Virus record (IMG/VR): IMGVR_UViG_3300003886_000236
Coordinates: 1 to 43,611 of that record
Reading direction: 5' to 3' (one strand)
DNA: 43,611 nt
Source of the DNA: a virus
The notes below the pieces were generated by a model. It was not told where the DNA came from and made no database searches. It saw only the letters and a list, made by a program, of their open reading frames with translations. Position 1 is the first letter of the stretch; every line of letters begins with the position of its first letter. Shown piece by piece: positions 16,704-24,526 of the stretch. The position numbers and the translations under genes were made by a program.

Positions 16704-17845
16704 TGTCTAAGGGTCAAAAGCTTGCTAAGCTCTTAGCTCGCAGAAAGACTGAGGATCTTCAAGAGGGTCCAGGTCTCCACGAGGCGGCTATGGAAGCTGC
16801 TAAGAGAGGAGATACTGGTGGGGCTCTGTCAATGCTGAAGAAGCTTCAGAAGCTCTTACAGTTGAGTGATGAAGAGTTCGGTCGAATGTTGGGGCAAGGA
16901 GCTCAGGGAAGAGATTCTGTCTTAGACCGCCGAACAGTTGATTCTCCTATGCGAAAAGCTGAGGGGGGTGAAGTAGAACGTCCTAAACTAAGTCGACTTC
17001 AAGCTATCGGGAGATCATTAGCTGGAGCTGTTCCTTTCAAAGGACAGGACCCCGAGTTTGTGGAGTATTATGGGGATATCCCCTCTCATCTCAAAACGAG
17101 TTTGAAATCGCAATGGTGGGGAATCAATCCGACTACAGATGAGTTAGAATACGCGGGGCCTCTTTCGGATACTGTCCATGCTCCATATCCTGATGAAGAA
17201 CTTCTCCGCTATGACCCCGAGACTTATCATGACATGGTCGAGAATTTCAATACGAGGAGGGAGCAGACTAATGCTATTCCCGGAATCGTGGATGACAGCG
17301 TTTCCCTGCTGGGACTCCTAGGAGTAGCAAACCCCGAGACCCAAGAAACGGCTTTGGAAAGAGTAGGAGTCTTAGAAGATCGTCTTCGAGCGGAAGAGGG
17401 GATAGGACCTCCCGAAGGTTTTCCTCAGCATATGGCTAGCGCCGCCGGCTTTATGTTAGGACAGCTTCCTGTTCCTTCATCTCTCATTAAAGGAGCTATT
17501 AAGCCAGGGGGGGAAGCTGGAAGTCGACTCAAGCAAATGCTTACTGCCACTCCTAAATTCGGAGCGGAGTTTCTTTCTCCTATCATTGACCCGAAAGTCG
17601 GAAATTATTTAGGAGGCGCCTTATTCGGGGGAACTCTAGGTACTGTGTTGGATTCTGAAGACTCTGAAGATATTCCATTGGACATACAAGCCCTGGTTGA
17701 AAAGGCTGAAGCGGGGGACGAAGAAGCCTATAATGAACTTCAGGCTCTCTATGATGAATACCTCGAACAACAGACTGAACTAGATGAGCGCCGGGAATCA
17801 AATCGGCAACTACTTAATCAAATCGGCAAAAGCGGAGCATTCTAA
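16703..17845 (+). CDS. Virion-region protein of unknown fold
   Basis: 380 residues, TAATG overlap with the previous gene. The N-terminal ~75 residues are basic helices, followed by a Gly-Gly motif (MRKAEGGEVERPK). The middle contains QWWGINPTTDELEYAG and several Pro-bounded segments; two Gly-rich hydrophobic stretches occur late (MASAAGFMLGQLP, VGNYLGGALFGGTLGTVL), and the C-terminus is an acidic helix. The layout resembles its two large neighbours, suggesting co-assembly in the particle. I do not recognise a family. Confidence 0.55.
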   Translation: MSKGQKLAKLLARRKTEDLQEGPGLHEAAMEAAKRGDTGGALSMLKKLQKLLQLSDEEFGRMLGQGAQGRDSVLDRRTVDSPMRKAEGGEVERPKLSRLQAIGRSLAGAVPFKGQDPEFVEYYGDIPSHLKTSLKSQWWGINPTTDELEYAGPLSDTVHAPYPDEELLRYDPETYHDMVENFNTRREQTNAIPGIVDDSVSLLGLLGVANPETQETALERVGVLEDRLRAEEGIGPPEGFPQHMASAAGFMLGQLPVPSSLIKGAIKPGGEAGSRLKQMLTATPKFGAEFLSPIIDPKVGNYLGGALFGGTLGTVLDSEDSEDIPLDIQALVEKAEAGDEEAYNELQALYDEYLEQQTELDERRESNRQLLNQIGKSGAF

Positions 17846-17846
17846 C

Positions 17847-18296
17847 ATGCCCAGTCATACTCGGCTTTGCAAAGAATGTGAATCTCTCATTATCTTAAAA
17901 ACTACTCGAGACTTAACTCGAAAGAAATTTTGCAGCCGTTCATGTCGATCGACTTTTTTCGGGAAGCGGAGGGATATGCAACCCCTGTGGGACAAATGCA
18001 ATACTCCTGAAGTCAATGTTAGGAAAGGATCTAAAGGAAGCTCTCATCCTAAACACAAACCCGTCGGAACTCGAACTCTCTTGAAACGGGGCTATGTTAA
18101 GATAAAGACTGAGGAAGGATGGAAATATGAACATCGAGTAGTGACTAATGCAAAACCGGGTGAACATGTTCATCATGACGACGAAGTTCGGTCGAATAAT
18201 GATCCGAAGAATTTAAAGAAGATGAATTTAGTTGAACATCTTCAATTACATAAGAGGAGAAAAAGAGATGCCATCCAAATCCAAAAGGCAGGCTAA
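17847..18296 (+). CDS. HNH homing endonuclease
   Basis: 149 residues from ATG 17847, directly after the previous stop. The N-terminus has two Cys pairs (CKEC and CSRSC) that can form a zinc ribbon. The C-terminal half carries the HNH catalytic pattern: YEHRVV, then GEHVHHDDEVRSNNDPKNL, ending in EHLQLHKR. Free-standing HNH enzymes of this type spread by cutting alleles that lack them. It sits between two virion genes and its 3' end overlaps the start of the next by 29 bases, so its insertion has been accommodated without breaking the operon. Confidence 0.85.
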   Translation: MPSHTRLCKECESLIILKTTRDLTRKKFCSRSCRSTFFGKRRDMQPLWDKCNTPEVNVRKGSKGSSHPKHKPVGTRTLLKRGYVKIKTEEGWKYEHRVVTNAKPGEHVHHDDEVRSNNDPKNLKKMNLVEHLQLHKRRKRDAIQIQKAG

Positions 18297-19650
18297 ATTC
18301 ATGGCTGCAGCAGCAAACAACCCCAAGTTTGCTAAGAAGGTCGGGATCAAGCGAGGCGTTGCGAGAGAATTCCATAACGCTGACAAACGCCAGAAGTTTG
18401 CGGGAGGGGGTCTCGCCTCGATGATGCAGTCGATGTATGCGCGTAGGCCAGGGGGCGGGGTGGGAATGCAGTCACCGTCGCAAGGAAGACTCTTGAACCG
18501 TGATATGCGGAGACCTCCTCCACAGGGGGGTTTAGCACGAGCTTCGAAGCCGATGCCTTCTCGGATAATGACTCCCCCCGGTAAGCGGCCTATGGGTCGC
18601 CAAATCACTCCGCCTCCCGGTAAATCAGTCGGGCTTCAAATGCCTCCAGGAAGCGTATCCAGGGGCCGTATGCCGCCAGTACGGGGGATGCGGGGGAATC
18701 GACCTCGGATGGGGGGACTTGCGCGATATGCCGGCGCTGGGGGATCGCCAGGACCCGCTAGGAGGGCCCAGCAGCCCCGTGCTGGACGATCTCGATTTAT
18801 GGGACGTACCCCCGGAGCCCAGCCGGGGAACGGCCTTCTCAGAACGGCTGGGAACCCCTCGCAAAACTACGGAAATCGCCTCCGCAGCATGATGGGTCGG
18901 ATACAGTTCGCTAAGGGGGGCTCGGTGGCTAAGGTATTAAAAGCCGTGAATCGAGCTGTTTCTAAAGAGAGCATGTCAACTCCCCCAGAGTTGAGTCGAT
19001 TCTTTAATCGTGCAGAGAAAAAAGGAGTTGATATCGATCTCATTGACGATGCAGCAATGGCATTAGAGGATCTCCTAGATACGGGGTTGTATGAACCTTA
19101 CACTCCTCGTAGACTAGAGATAATTCAGGAGAAAGCAGTTGCTGCTCTAACTCAGGTTGAAGAAGCGATGGTTAAGCCTAAACTTGCCAGGGGAGGCTCG
19201 GTGAAAAAAGCGCTGGCCGCTCTGGAGAAGGCAAGATTCAACTTGCAGCAAGGCAGCGATCCTGACATCGACCTCATCGCTGACGCTCTAGGAAAAGAAG
19301 TCCCTGAAGCTAAAGGCTTAGCCCAGAGGATCCAACGAACCTTTGAAGAAGAACTCGAGTATCGTGGAGAAGACCCCGATGCTTTTCGACCAGCATGGCA
19401 GGCGGTGGACGAAGAATTTGATTCTATCATCGGGGAATTGGGAGGTCGTGTTCCTCCCCGCCAAAAGATTCGCACGATGTTAGAAGACTACACAGAGGGG
19501 GACATTCAAGACTTGGATATCCAACCCGATTCTAGTAGAGAGGGCTTCTTTCAAGCAAGAGGTAAGGACCTAGAGGGCAATCAAGTCAGTTTTGAGATTG
19601 ACCTACTAGATCCCGAACAACCCGTTACTTTCTTAGGATACTCCGACTAG
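18268..19650 (+). CDS. Virion-region protein with N-terminal basic motif and Gly-Gly repeats
   Basis: Start ATG 18268 (GGAG ten bases upstream) gives 460 residues. The first ~45 residues (PSKSKRQAKFMAAAANNPKF...) match a short basic motif, SKxQxxFM, found at the start of many phage proteins of unknown role. Next is a low-complexity Arg/Gly/Pro/Met-rich stretch (~residues 60-215). Then two Gly-Gly motifs each start an alpha-helical domain (FAKGGSVAKVLKAVNRAV and KLARGGSVKKALAALEKA), which look like duplicated modules. It is the last gene of the rightward block and overlaps the convergent exonuclease gene by 18 bases. Confidence 0.6.
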   Translation: MPSKSKRQAKFMAAAANNPKFAKKVGIKRGVAREFHNADKRQKFAGGGLASMMQSMYARRPGGGVGMQSPSQGRLLNRDMRRPPPQGGLARASKPMPSRIMTPPGKRPMGRQITPPPGKSVGLQMPPGSVSRGRMPPVRGMRGNRPRMGGLARYAGAGGSPGPARRAQQPRAGRSRFMGRTPGAQPGNGLLRTAGNPSQNYGNRLRSMMGRIQFAKGGSVAKVLKAVNRAVSKESMSTPPELSRFFNRAEKKGVDIDLIDDAAMALEDLLDTGLYEPYTPRRLEIIQEKAVAALTQVEEAMVKPKLARGGSVKKALAALEKARFNLQQGSDPDIDLIADALGKEVPEAKGLAQRIQRTFEEELEYRGEDPDAFRPAWQAVDEEFDSIIGELGGRVPPRQKIRTMLEDYTEGDIQDLDIQPDSSREGFFQARGKDLEGNQVSFEIDLLDPEQPVTFLGYSD

Positions 19651-20172
19651 CGCGAGATCTCGCAGCATTATCTGGAGGGCTTTTGCTTGAGCGATGGCGT
19701 CTGATTCTGCGTCGTGGGCTGACCGTTCCTCAAGAGGGGCATTGAAGTCGATTCCCATCTCTTTCGCGAAGTGTTTGACGGTCCGGTAGTCCATCTCCTT
19801 CGAGAAGTGGAAGGGGAAACCTATGTCATAGAGTTTGAAGAGCTGTCGTAGGATGCTGATGTCAAACGTCGGAGCATTAGCCCAAATCGTTCGAGTCTTC
19901 CATTCGTGTCGACATAAGTCATACATTTCATGGCAGATTTCCCAAGGCATCGCCTCTCCCGACATCATCTTTGTAAATACCCCTGAGTCCTGGTTCTGCC
20001 ACCACTCCAGAGTATCTATATCTCGGTGACCTGGTGCGTAGCGGGGATCAATCAGAAATTGACGAGAGTCGAGAATCTCCTTGTGATTGAACAGACAAAG
20101 ACCGATGGCGATTACAGCTGCATCTGGTTGAGAGGAGAGAGTTTCGATATCGACCATGCATTGCCGCTTCAT
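19633..20172 (-). CDS. DEDD-family 3'-5' exonuclease
   Basis: 179 residues from ATG 20172, with AAGGA six bases upstream and an ATGA overlap with the preceding HAD gene. The N-terminal VDIETLSSQP (Asp8, Glu10) is exonuclease motif I. TIWANAPTFDISILR is motif II with its Asp, and RSAHDAESDAIAQAKAL is motif III (H-D-x(3)-D). The size and motifs fit the phage and bacterial 3'-5' exoribonuclease/DnaQ-like group. It may trim single-stranded DNA or RNA during replication or nucleotide scavenging; substrate unknown. Confidence 0.75.
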   Translation of the reverse strand: MKRQCMVDIETLSSQPDAAVIAIGLCLFNHKEILDSRQFLIDPRYAPGHRDIDTLEWWQNQDSGVFTKMMSGEAMPWEICHEMYDLCRHEWKTRTIWANAPTFDISILRQLFKLYDIGFPFHFSKEMDYRTVKHFAKEMGIDFNAPLEERSAHDAESDAIAQAKALQIMLRDLALVGVS

Positions 20173-20567
20173 GATTGGTCCTTGATGTTCCAAGGTTTGA
20201 ATTCTCGGATGGTGTCAGGGGTCGGAAAGGTGCCCTCGAATTTGAAAGCTCGATCATCGATCAACATCACCGCCGGAGGCTTGTCACTGGTGATCTTGAG
20301 TCGATTGACTTCATCTGGCCCGACTCCTTGGAGGTACAGCCATTGCTTGATCGCAATTTTAGCATTCTCTGCTTCTACCGGATCTTCATTTTCTCGACAA
20401 TGGACTCTGGAAGTCCAGATCACAGGCTCCATGTCTTCGGCAGCCAGAAGTTCTTCGAGAAATTCAATCGCTCCTGGGTTCGGAGCATCAGGGATGTTGG
20501 CTTTCCCCTGCCACCCGCTGGTGTAAGAGTGTAGGACGCCATCGAAGTCGATTAGTACAGTTCTCAT
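20169..20567 (-). CDS. HAD-superfamily phosphatase
   Basis: 132 residues. The N-terminal VLIDFDGVLHSY gives the nucleophile and acid pair Asp7 and Asp9 of the HAD fold. PVIWTSR is the motif II region, Lys95 in ITSDKPPA fits motif III, and AVMLIDDRAFKF supplies motif IV acidic residues. It resembles the phosphatase domains of phage 3'-phosphatases and 5'-nucleotidases, but no kinase domain is attached. Translation is coupled to the exonuclease by ATGA. End-healing or nucleotide dephosphorylation is inferred from context. Confidence 0.65.
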   Translation of the reverse strand: MRTVLIDFDGVLHSYTSGWQGKANIPDAPNPGAIEFLEELLAAEDMEPVIWTSRVHCRENEDPVEAENAKIAIKQWLYLQGVGPDEVNRLKITSDKPPAVMLIDDRAFKFEGTFPTPDTIREFKPWNIKDQS

Positions 20568-20570
20568 GGG

Positions 20571-21104
20571 TTACTCCTTATTGTAATTTTTCATGAGTTT
20601 GCGGATTTCCGTTTCGTTGCAGTATGGAGAATTCATTCCCTGACTTCTCAAGAATTTGCGAACCTTCTGGGGGGTAGTCTCATTCTCTCGGGCGAGAGAT
20701 GGAATGCAATTAGCTTTTCTTATGGCGCTAATTCTTGCGGGACGTGAGAGAAGCGGTTTCTCTTCGACTGCAGTTGGAGACATCCCAAAATCTTCTAGAG
20801 TGTTAGGCCATTGCTTCATCAGCTCGAGTGCGTCATCACTGATAGGCTTGTTGGCCATGATTCTTGTCATGTGAGAAATGAATCTTCCTACAGGATATTC
20901 TGCCTCGGCCCCATATCTCAAGAGGGGCGCGGTGTCATGGTCGCGCAGAGTTAATGTGATAGTGCAGATCTCGTCTTGGTCGTTGATGATCCCCAAGGCG
21001 TAAGTCTTCCCTCGAAAACATAAAGCCGGTTTGGACCCCGTTGAAAGTTTTTGCCCATCTACTACTGCCGTCTGAGTCGGTATGCACCGAACTGTAGCCT
21101 CCAT
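20571..21104 (-). CDS. Hypothetical protein with C-terminal DNA-binding-like helical domain
   Basis: 177 residues. The N-terminal ~85 residues are beta-rich and unrecognised. The C-terminal ~55 residues (IPSLARENETTPQKVRKFL, RSQGM, then NETEIRKLMKNY) line up with the C-terminal domains of two other proteins here, at 21604-21969 and 37603-37842, all with the pattern [LI]-A/C-x-E/D-x(3-4)-P/G-x-K-x-R-x-x-L-R-x-x-[GN]. That shared module looks like a small winged-helix or DNA-binding unit. It begins a tight leftward gene group that runs into the HAD gene. Confidence 0.6.
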   Translation of the reverse strand: MEATVRCIPTQTAVVDGQKLSTGSKPALCFRGKTYALGIINDQDEICTITLTLRDHDTAPLLRYGAEAEYPVGRFISHMTRIMANKPISDDALELMKQWPNTLEDFGMSPTAVEEKPLLSRPARISAIRKANCIPSLARENETTPQKVRKFLRSQGMNSPYCNETEIRKLMKNYNKE

Positions 21105-21169
21105 CTTCCCCTCCCGATTTTCCCCTGATTCGGCTATTATAGATCGAATTTAGCAATCCGTAAAGCTCT

Positions 21170-21658
21170 TTATTCTCCCGTCGGATTGGTCAAAATTTGA
21201 TCAAGTATTTTAGCCGCCTGCTGGTTTTCTCCGCGTTTCATCTTAGCTACTGCAATCGCGGCGATGTTGGCTTCAGTGTATCCATTGATGTAGCCCACAT
21301 TCCGACCGGATACTATGTAGACATTCTTTCCGATTTCAGCAATGATCCAGTTAATACCCCCATTCTTGACATTCTTTCCGATCCATCTGATCTGGGAACG
21401 TCTCATTCCATGCTTCTTTGTAAAAGGAATTATGGAGTTGGGGTATTTAGCGACTTTGAGTTCAAGAGTACAGGGAGGTGAGTCGGGTATCTGACAATGC
21501 ACGTCGGGGAATCCCGGAGCAGTATCTCCAGTCTCTATCCGGGAATACTGACCCAGGGGCAACACGGTGTCCCTGAGCCAGTCCCACAAATTTGCTTCAG
21601 TGGTCAGAGCCCTAGAGCCTTGCGAGCAGCTTTCAGTACTTTGGAACCGTCTTTCCAA
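21170..21658 (-). CDS. PD-(D/E)XK nuclease (VRR-NUC/resolvase-like)
   Basis: The region TGDTAPGFPDVHC then TLELKVAK then RRSQIRWI reproduces the PD-x(n)-ExK core plus the following basic/Gln helix seen in VRR-NUC and phage Holliday-junction-type nucleases. The start is uncertain: TTG 21658 gives 162 residues but overlaps the upstream gene by 55 bases, while the nuclease fold only begins near residue 23, and CTG or TTG codons just after the upstream stop (21606-21587) would also serve. DNA branch or end processing is the probable role. Confidence 0.6.
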   Translation of the reverse strand: MERRFQSTESCSQGSRALTTEANLWDWLRDTVLPLGQYSRIETGDTAPGFPDVHCQIPDSPPCTLELKVAKYPNSIIPFTKKHGMRRSQIRWIGKNVKNGGINWIIAEIGKNVYIVSGRNVGYINGYTEANIAAIAVAKMKRGENQQAAKILDQILTNPTGE

Positions 21659-21969
21659 CTCCAGCGACTTCCTTCTTCCCGCTCAATTCCCGCCGCTCGA
21701 AGTTTTTGCCTTGCTTTTTGTCCGGAGACCCCGGCTTCTTTGGCAAGACTCACTAAAGTAACGCCGCCATCCGCCTGGGTCTTCTTCGACTTTTTTGCAG
21801 CTGCTTTTTTCTTGCCGCCTTTCTTCGCGACTTTCTTTGAGGATTTCTTATTGCTCTTCTTACCTTTCTTCTTCGTAGCCACTTTCTTCTCCTTAGTGGG
21901 TTGATGTTCGGGAAGAGGTTTCTTCAGTTCTTCCCGTAGGGCGTCGGTTGCTTTCTTAATTTTCTTCAT
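21604..21969 (-). CDS. Histone-H1-like Lys-rich protein with C-terminal helical DNA-binding domain
   Basis: 121 residues, in an ATGA overlap with the helicase stop. Residues ~25-65 are almost wholly Lys/Ala/Gly (KKVAKKGGKKKAAAKKSKK), like the tails of bacterial H1-like nucleoid proteins. Residues ~70-121 (LVSLAKEAGVSGQKARQKLR, AAGI, RWSWKD) form the small domain also found in two other proteins of this window. A DNA-coating or nucleoid role is inferred from composition. Confidence 0.65.
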   Translation of the reverse strand: MKKIKKATDALREELKKPLPEHQPTKEKKVATKKKGKKSNKKSSKKVAKKGGKKKAAAKKSKKTQADGGVTLVSLAKEAGVSGQKARQKLRAAGIEREEGSRWSWKDGSKVLKAARKALGL

Positions 21970-23324
21970 GCGGTTTTCCTATGTCGGTATTTGTCGCAGA
22001 CCAGTGTTGCTAGATCTCTTTTCTTAACTACTGATTCAAACATCTCGAGGTCGATAGTATCTTCAGCCATGAGAAACCAGTAGTTGACTTGATCGGTGTC
22101 GAATGATTGTATCCTGAATCTCGATTGCTCGAAATCAATCATGCTATGATTCCAAGAATAGTAAATATAAGTGTTTGCGGCGGATAAGTCGATGGCTTCT
22201 CCGGACTGAACTTGAAGTATAATCACCTCAGTGTCGAATTCCCCGTTATAGTCTACTCTACCAGAAATCCTCTTCCAAGAACGTCCCATGCTATCGAGTA
22301 GGGCGCCTATACGATCAATTTCGTGCTTGAAGCGGCAGCAGACTACTAATCGTCGGTCCATCACCCGCGGCAGTCTCAGCACTTGCCTGAGCTGATGAAG
22401 TTTTTCCTCCCCTAAGGTATGGACTGTGCGCTTCTTGCGTCTCTGACCGGGTATTCGCTCGTCCTGAATGACATATCCCCCGGCGATCTGCTGGAGTTTC
22501 ATTGTCAGGGTTAAAACGAGAGGAGTGTTGATCGGGCTCCCGTTGACTTCTGTTTCCAGATGCTCCTGTAGTTCTTCGTAGACTCTTCGAGTAGAAGGCT
22601 TTAGTTTGAAGAAAACTTTCTTCCATCGAATTCGAGCAGAAGGAAGTCCCTCAGACCTTCGAGCTTCAGCAAGAGTGATCCGGTGGCAATAGGTGTGGAA
22701 GATGTCGTTGAACTCGTCTTCATTTTTTGGACCTAAGATCTTCTTGTACTCAGTTTTTGTTTTGTAATTCTTCTTAGTTTCTATCTCTAAGTATTGATCT
22801 TCGAAATCTTCCCATCGATCTCCAAAGACACCAGGCTGAATAAAGTCAAAGATAGACCAAGCATCTTGTATCCCCTGAGCCACTGGAGTACCTGTTAGTA
22901 GTAACTTATAGGTGGCTCTTCTCCCCAGGGTTCGGATAAATCCAGATTGTCTGCTACCTCGCTTTTTTATCCGATGTCCTTCATCACAAATTACGAGGAT
23001 AGACCTTCCTTGTTTCTTCCACTTATCTGCCATCTTATAATATCGCCTGCGGTCTTTAGCTTGATGAGCACTTGCTTCATAGTGAACATATCTAATATAG
23101 CAACCCCAATCGAGTTCTAGGTGTTTTTGGAATTCCTTGGACCAAACCCTTAGCCCCTTCTTAGGACAAACAATCAGAACAATATCAGGTTTCCAGTAAT
23201 CCAATAAGGCTATGGAGATTAGACATTTTCCGCATCTCTGTTCGGCGAATAAAGCAAATCCCTGATAGTTTTTAGCTTTCTCAAAGGCTCTCTGTTGGTA
23301 TCCCCTTAACGTAGTCTTTAACAT
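21966..23324 (-). CDS. SNF2/DEAD-like DNA helicase
   Basis: I start at ATG 23324, which forms an ATGA overlap with the HNH stop; a TTG five codons upstream is less likely. The 452-residue protein has two RecA-like lobes: Q-like motif LRGYQQRA, Walker A region AEQRCGKC (Lys33), motif Ia VCPKKGL, Walker B VICDEGH (114-117), motif III LLLTGTP, and a C-terminal lobe ending DFEQSRFRIQ (motif VI). The Walker A position normally Thr/Ser is Cys34. This family of phage helicases works in replication fork remodelling or recombination. Confidence 0.75.
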   Translation of the reverse strand: MLKTTLRGYQQRAFEKAKNYQGFALFAEQRCGKCLISIALLDYWKPDIVLIVCPKKGLRVWSKEFQKHLELDWGCYIRYVHYEASAHQAKDRRRYYKMADKWKKQGRSILVICDEGHRIKKRGSRQSGFIRTLGRRATYKLLLTGTPVAQGIQDAWSIFDFIQPGVFGDRWEDFEDQYLEIETKKNYKTKTEYKKILGPKNEDEFNDIFHTYCHRITLAEARRSEGLPSARIRWKKVFFKLKPSTRRVYEELQEHLETEVNGSPINTPLVLTLTMKLQQIAGGYVIQDERIPGQRRKKRTVHTLGEEKLHQLRQVLRLPRVMDRRLVVCCRFKHEIDRIGALLDSMGRSWKRISGRVDYNGEFDTEVIILQVQSGEAIDLSAANTYIYYSWNHSMIDFEQSRFRIQSFDTDQVNYWFLMAEDTIDLEMFESVVKKRDLATLVCDKYRHRKTA

Positions 23325-23794
23325 CAGAGATGAATCCAACTGTCAAAATTCAATATCTTCCCCACCAGAGTTTTGCTAACCCTAAATTCTTTTGCCAATT
23401 GTCGATGAGAGATTTTTTCTTTGCGGTATCTCTCTCGAATAATTGTAACATCTCCCTCAGTTAGTTTTGAAGCCGGATTGTCTTCGCCAGTGAGTCGAGC
23501 AGCGCGTCCTTTGTTTTTCATGTCTTCCATGTTATCTTGGTGAGTTCCGATGAAGAGGTGTTGAGAATTGACACACAGTCCATTATCGCAAGTGTGAAGT
23601 ACATCCAAGCCGGTTGGAATCTCCCCATAGTGAATCTCCCAGGAGAGACGATGGGCAAGAATTTTGCGACCGCCAACTTTCAGGTAACCTCGCTGACGCC
23701 TTGAGTCGCGATTCCTGATCGAGCCTATCCATAACCAACAAAAAGGAGTCTTCCGAACTTTACTCCAAAATCTTTCTTGAACGGAAGACTCCAT
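23324..23794 (-). CDS. HNH homing endonuclease (HNH_3 type)
   Basis: 156 residues. RFWSKVRKT..CWLWIG, AHRLSWEIHYGEIP, VLHTCDNGLCVNSQHLFIG and DNMEDMKNKGR are the hallmark blocks of the widespread phage HNH_3 enzymes: His in LHTC, Asn in VNSQHL, and the trailing His. The last ~50 residues (KLTEGDVTIIRERYRK... HRQLAKEFRVSKTLVGKI) form a helix-turn-helix that should contact the homing site. The gene sits between the ssDNA-binding protein and the helicase, coupled to the latter by ATGA, so it looks like an invader that kept operon coupling. Confidence 0.9.
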   Translation of the reverse strand: MESSVQERFWSKVRKTPFCWLWIGSIRNRDSRRQRGYLKVGGRKILAHRLSWEIHYGEIPTGLDVLHTCDNGLCVNSQHLFIGTHQDNMEDMKNKGRAARLTGEDNPASKLTEGDVTIIRERYRKEKISHRQLAKEFRVSKTLVGKILNFDSWIHL

Positions 23795-23803
23795 CGGTCA
23801 GTC

Positions 23804-24526
23804 TTAAGCGGCCTTTAACTCCTCTATGTCGACTTCCCAACTGTCACCTGCCGAATCTTCAATCCAAACCGTCTCATCCTCAATTTCGGTTACAACGCCT
23901 TTAACGGTGTCGCCCTCCTCATCTGAGAATTTCACTTTCGATCCGACGCGGATCTTCTTCGGCTTCTTGGCTCGGGAAGATTTCTTTTTGCCCCTTTTCT
24001 TTTTAGGAGTCTCTTCTTCTTCCTCTTCTTCTTCTGGTTCTTCTTCCTCCGGCTCCTCTTCTTCCTCTTCCTCGGGATCTTCCTCTTCTTCTTCAACTCC
24101 GTCAGCCGGAAGGAACCCGGTTATGCGAGGCTTGTCCTTGCCGTCATATTCTTCGTTGACGACTTCGATGCCGCACTCTTCCTCGAGGATATCTGAAGGA
24201 TCGATGTCCATGGGACCTTCTTCCACTTCGTAACCGATACACTCGAGGATAGTTCGGAGTCGCCACAGAGACTGCGGTTGCAACGAGATGTTATCGTAGA
24301 GCTTTCGGCCTTCCAGCTTCCCTTCAGTGATCTTCCACTGGCAAGACAGGTAGGGCTCACCGCTGTCTGCCCCTTCTTTTTCTTCGATCTTGACGAGAGC
24401 TGCCGTATAGTTCCCATCGGGAATTGGCATTCCTCCTCCGCTCTCGACTCCCTCGAAGTCAACACTGATCAAGCCTTTTTTCTTTCGGCTCCTTGAACTC
24501 TTCTTCTTGCTTTTGGCGCGTGCCAT
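23804..24526 (-). CDS. ssDNA-binding protein (DUF669-like) with acidic linker and KOW-like C-terminus
   Basis: 240 residues. A Lys-rich start (RAKSKKKSSRSRKKK) precedes a domain with PIPDGNYTAALVKIEEKEG, EPYLSCQWKI and GRKLYDNISL, the DUF669 pattern of phage single-strand-binding proteins. Residues ~140-172 are an almost pure Glu tract. This is followed by a Lys-rich patch and a beta domain (IRVGSKVKFSDEEGDTVKG, DSAGDSWEVDIEEL) resembling KOW/Tudor barrels. The acidic tract is in the middle rather than at the C-terminus as in typical SSBs. It adjoins the Sak4-like gene with a one-base overlap. Confidence 0.7.
   Translation of the reverse strand: MARAKSKKKSSRSRKKKGLISVDFEGVESGGGMPIPDGNYTAALVKIEEKEGADSGEPYLSCQWKITEGKLEGRKLYDNISLQPQSLWRLRTILECIGYEVEEGPMDIDPSDILEEECGIEVVNEEYDGKDKPRITGFLPADGVEEEEEDPEEEEEEEPEEEEPEEEEEEEETPKKKRGKKKSSRAKKPKKIRVGSKVKFSDEEGDTVKGVVTEIEDETVWIEDSAGDSWEVDIEELKAA

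Noticed and set aside
16145-16717. 190-codon minus-strand frame opposite the largest virion gene
   Set aside because: Ser/Arg-rich low-complexity product, mirror of the Arg/Glu-rich sense frame; a coding shadow.
19652-19663. Perfect 12-bp palindrome GCGAGATCTCGC at the convergent gene junction, considered as a terminator
   Set aside because: As a hairpin the stem would be only about four bp with no U-run, and it lies in the coding end of the exonuclease gene.
23826-24233. Ser-rich plus-strand frame
   Set aside because: Simply the antisense of the Glu tract of the SSB gene.
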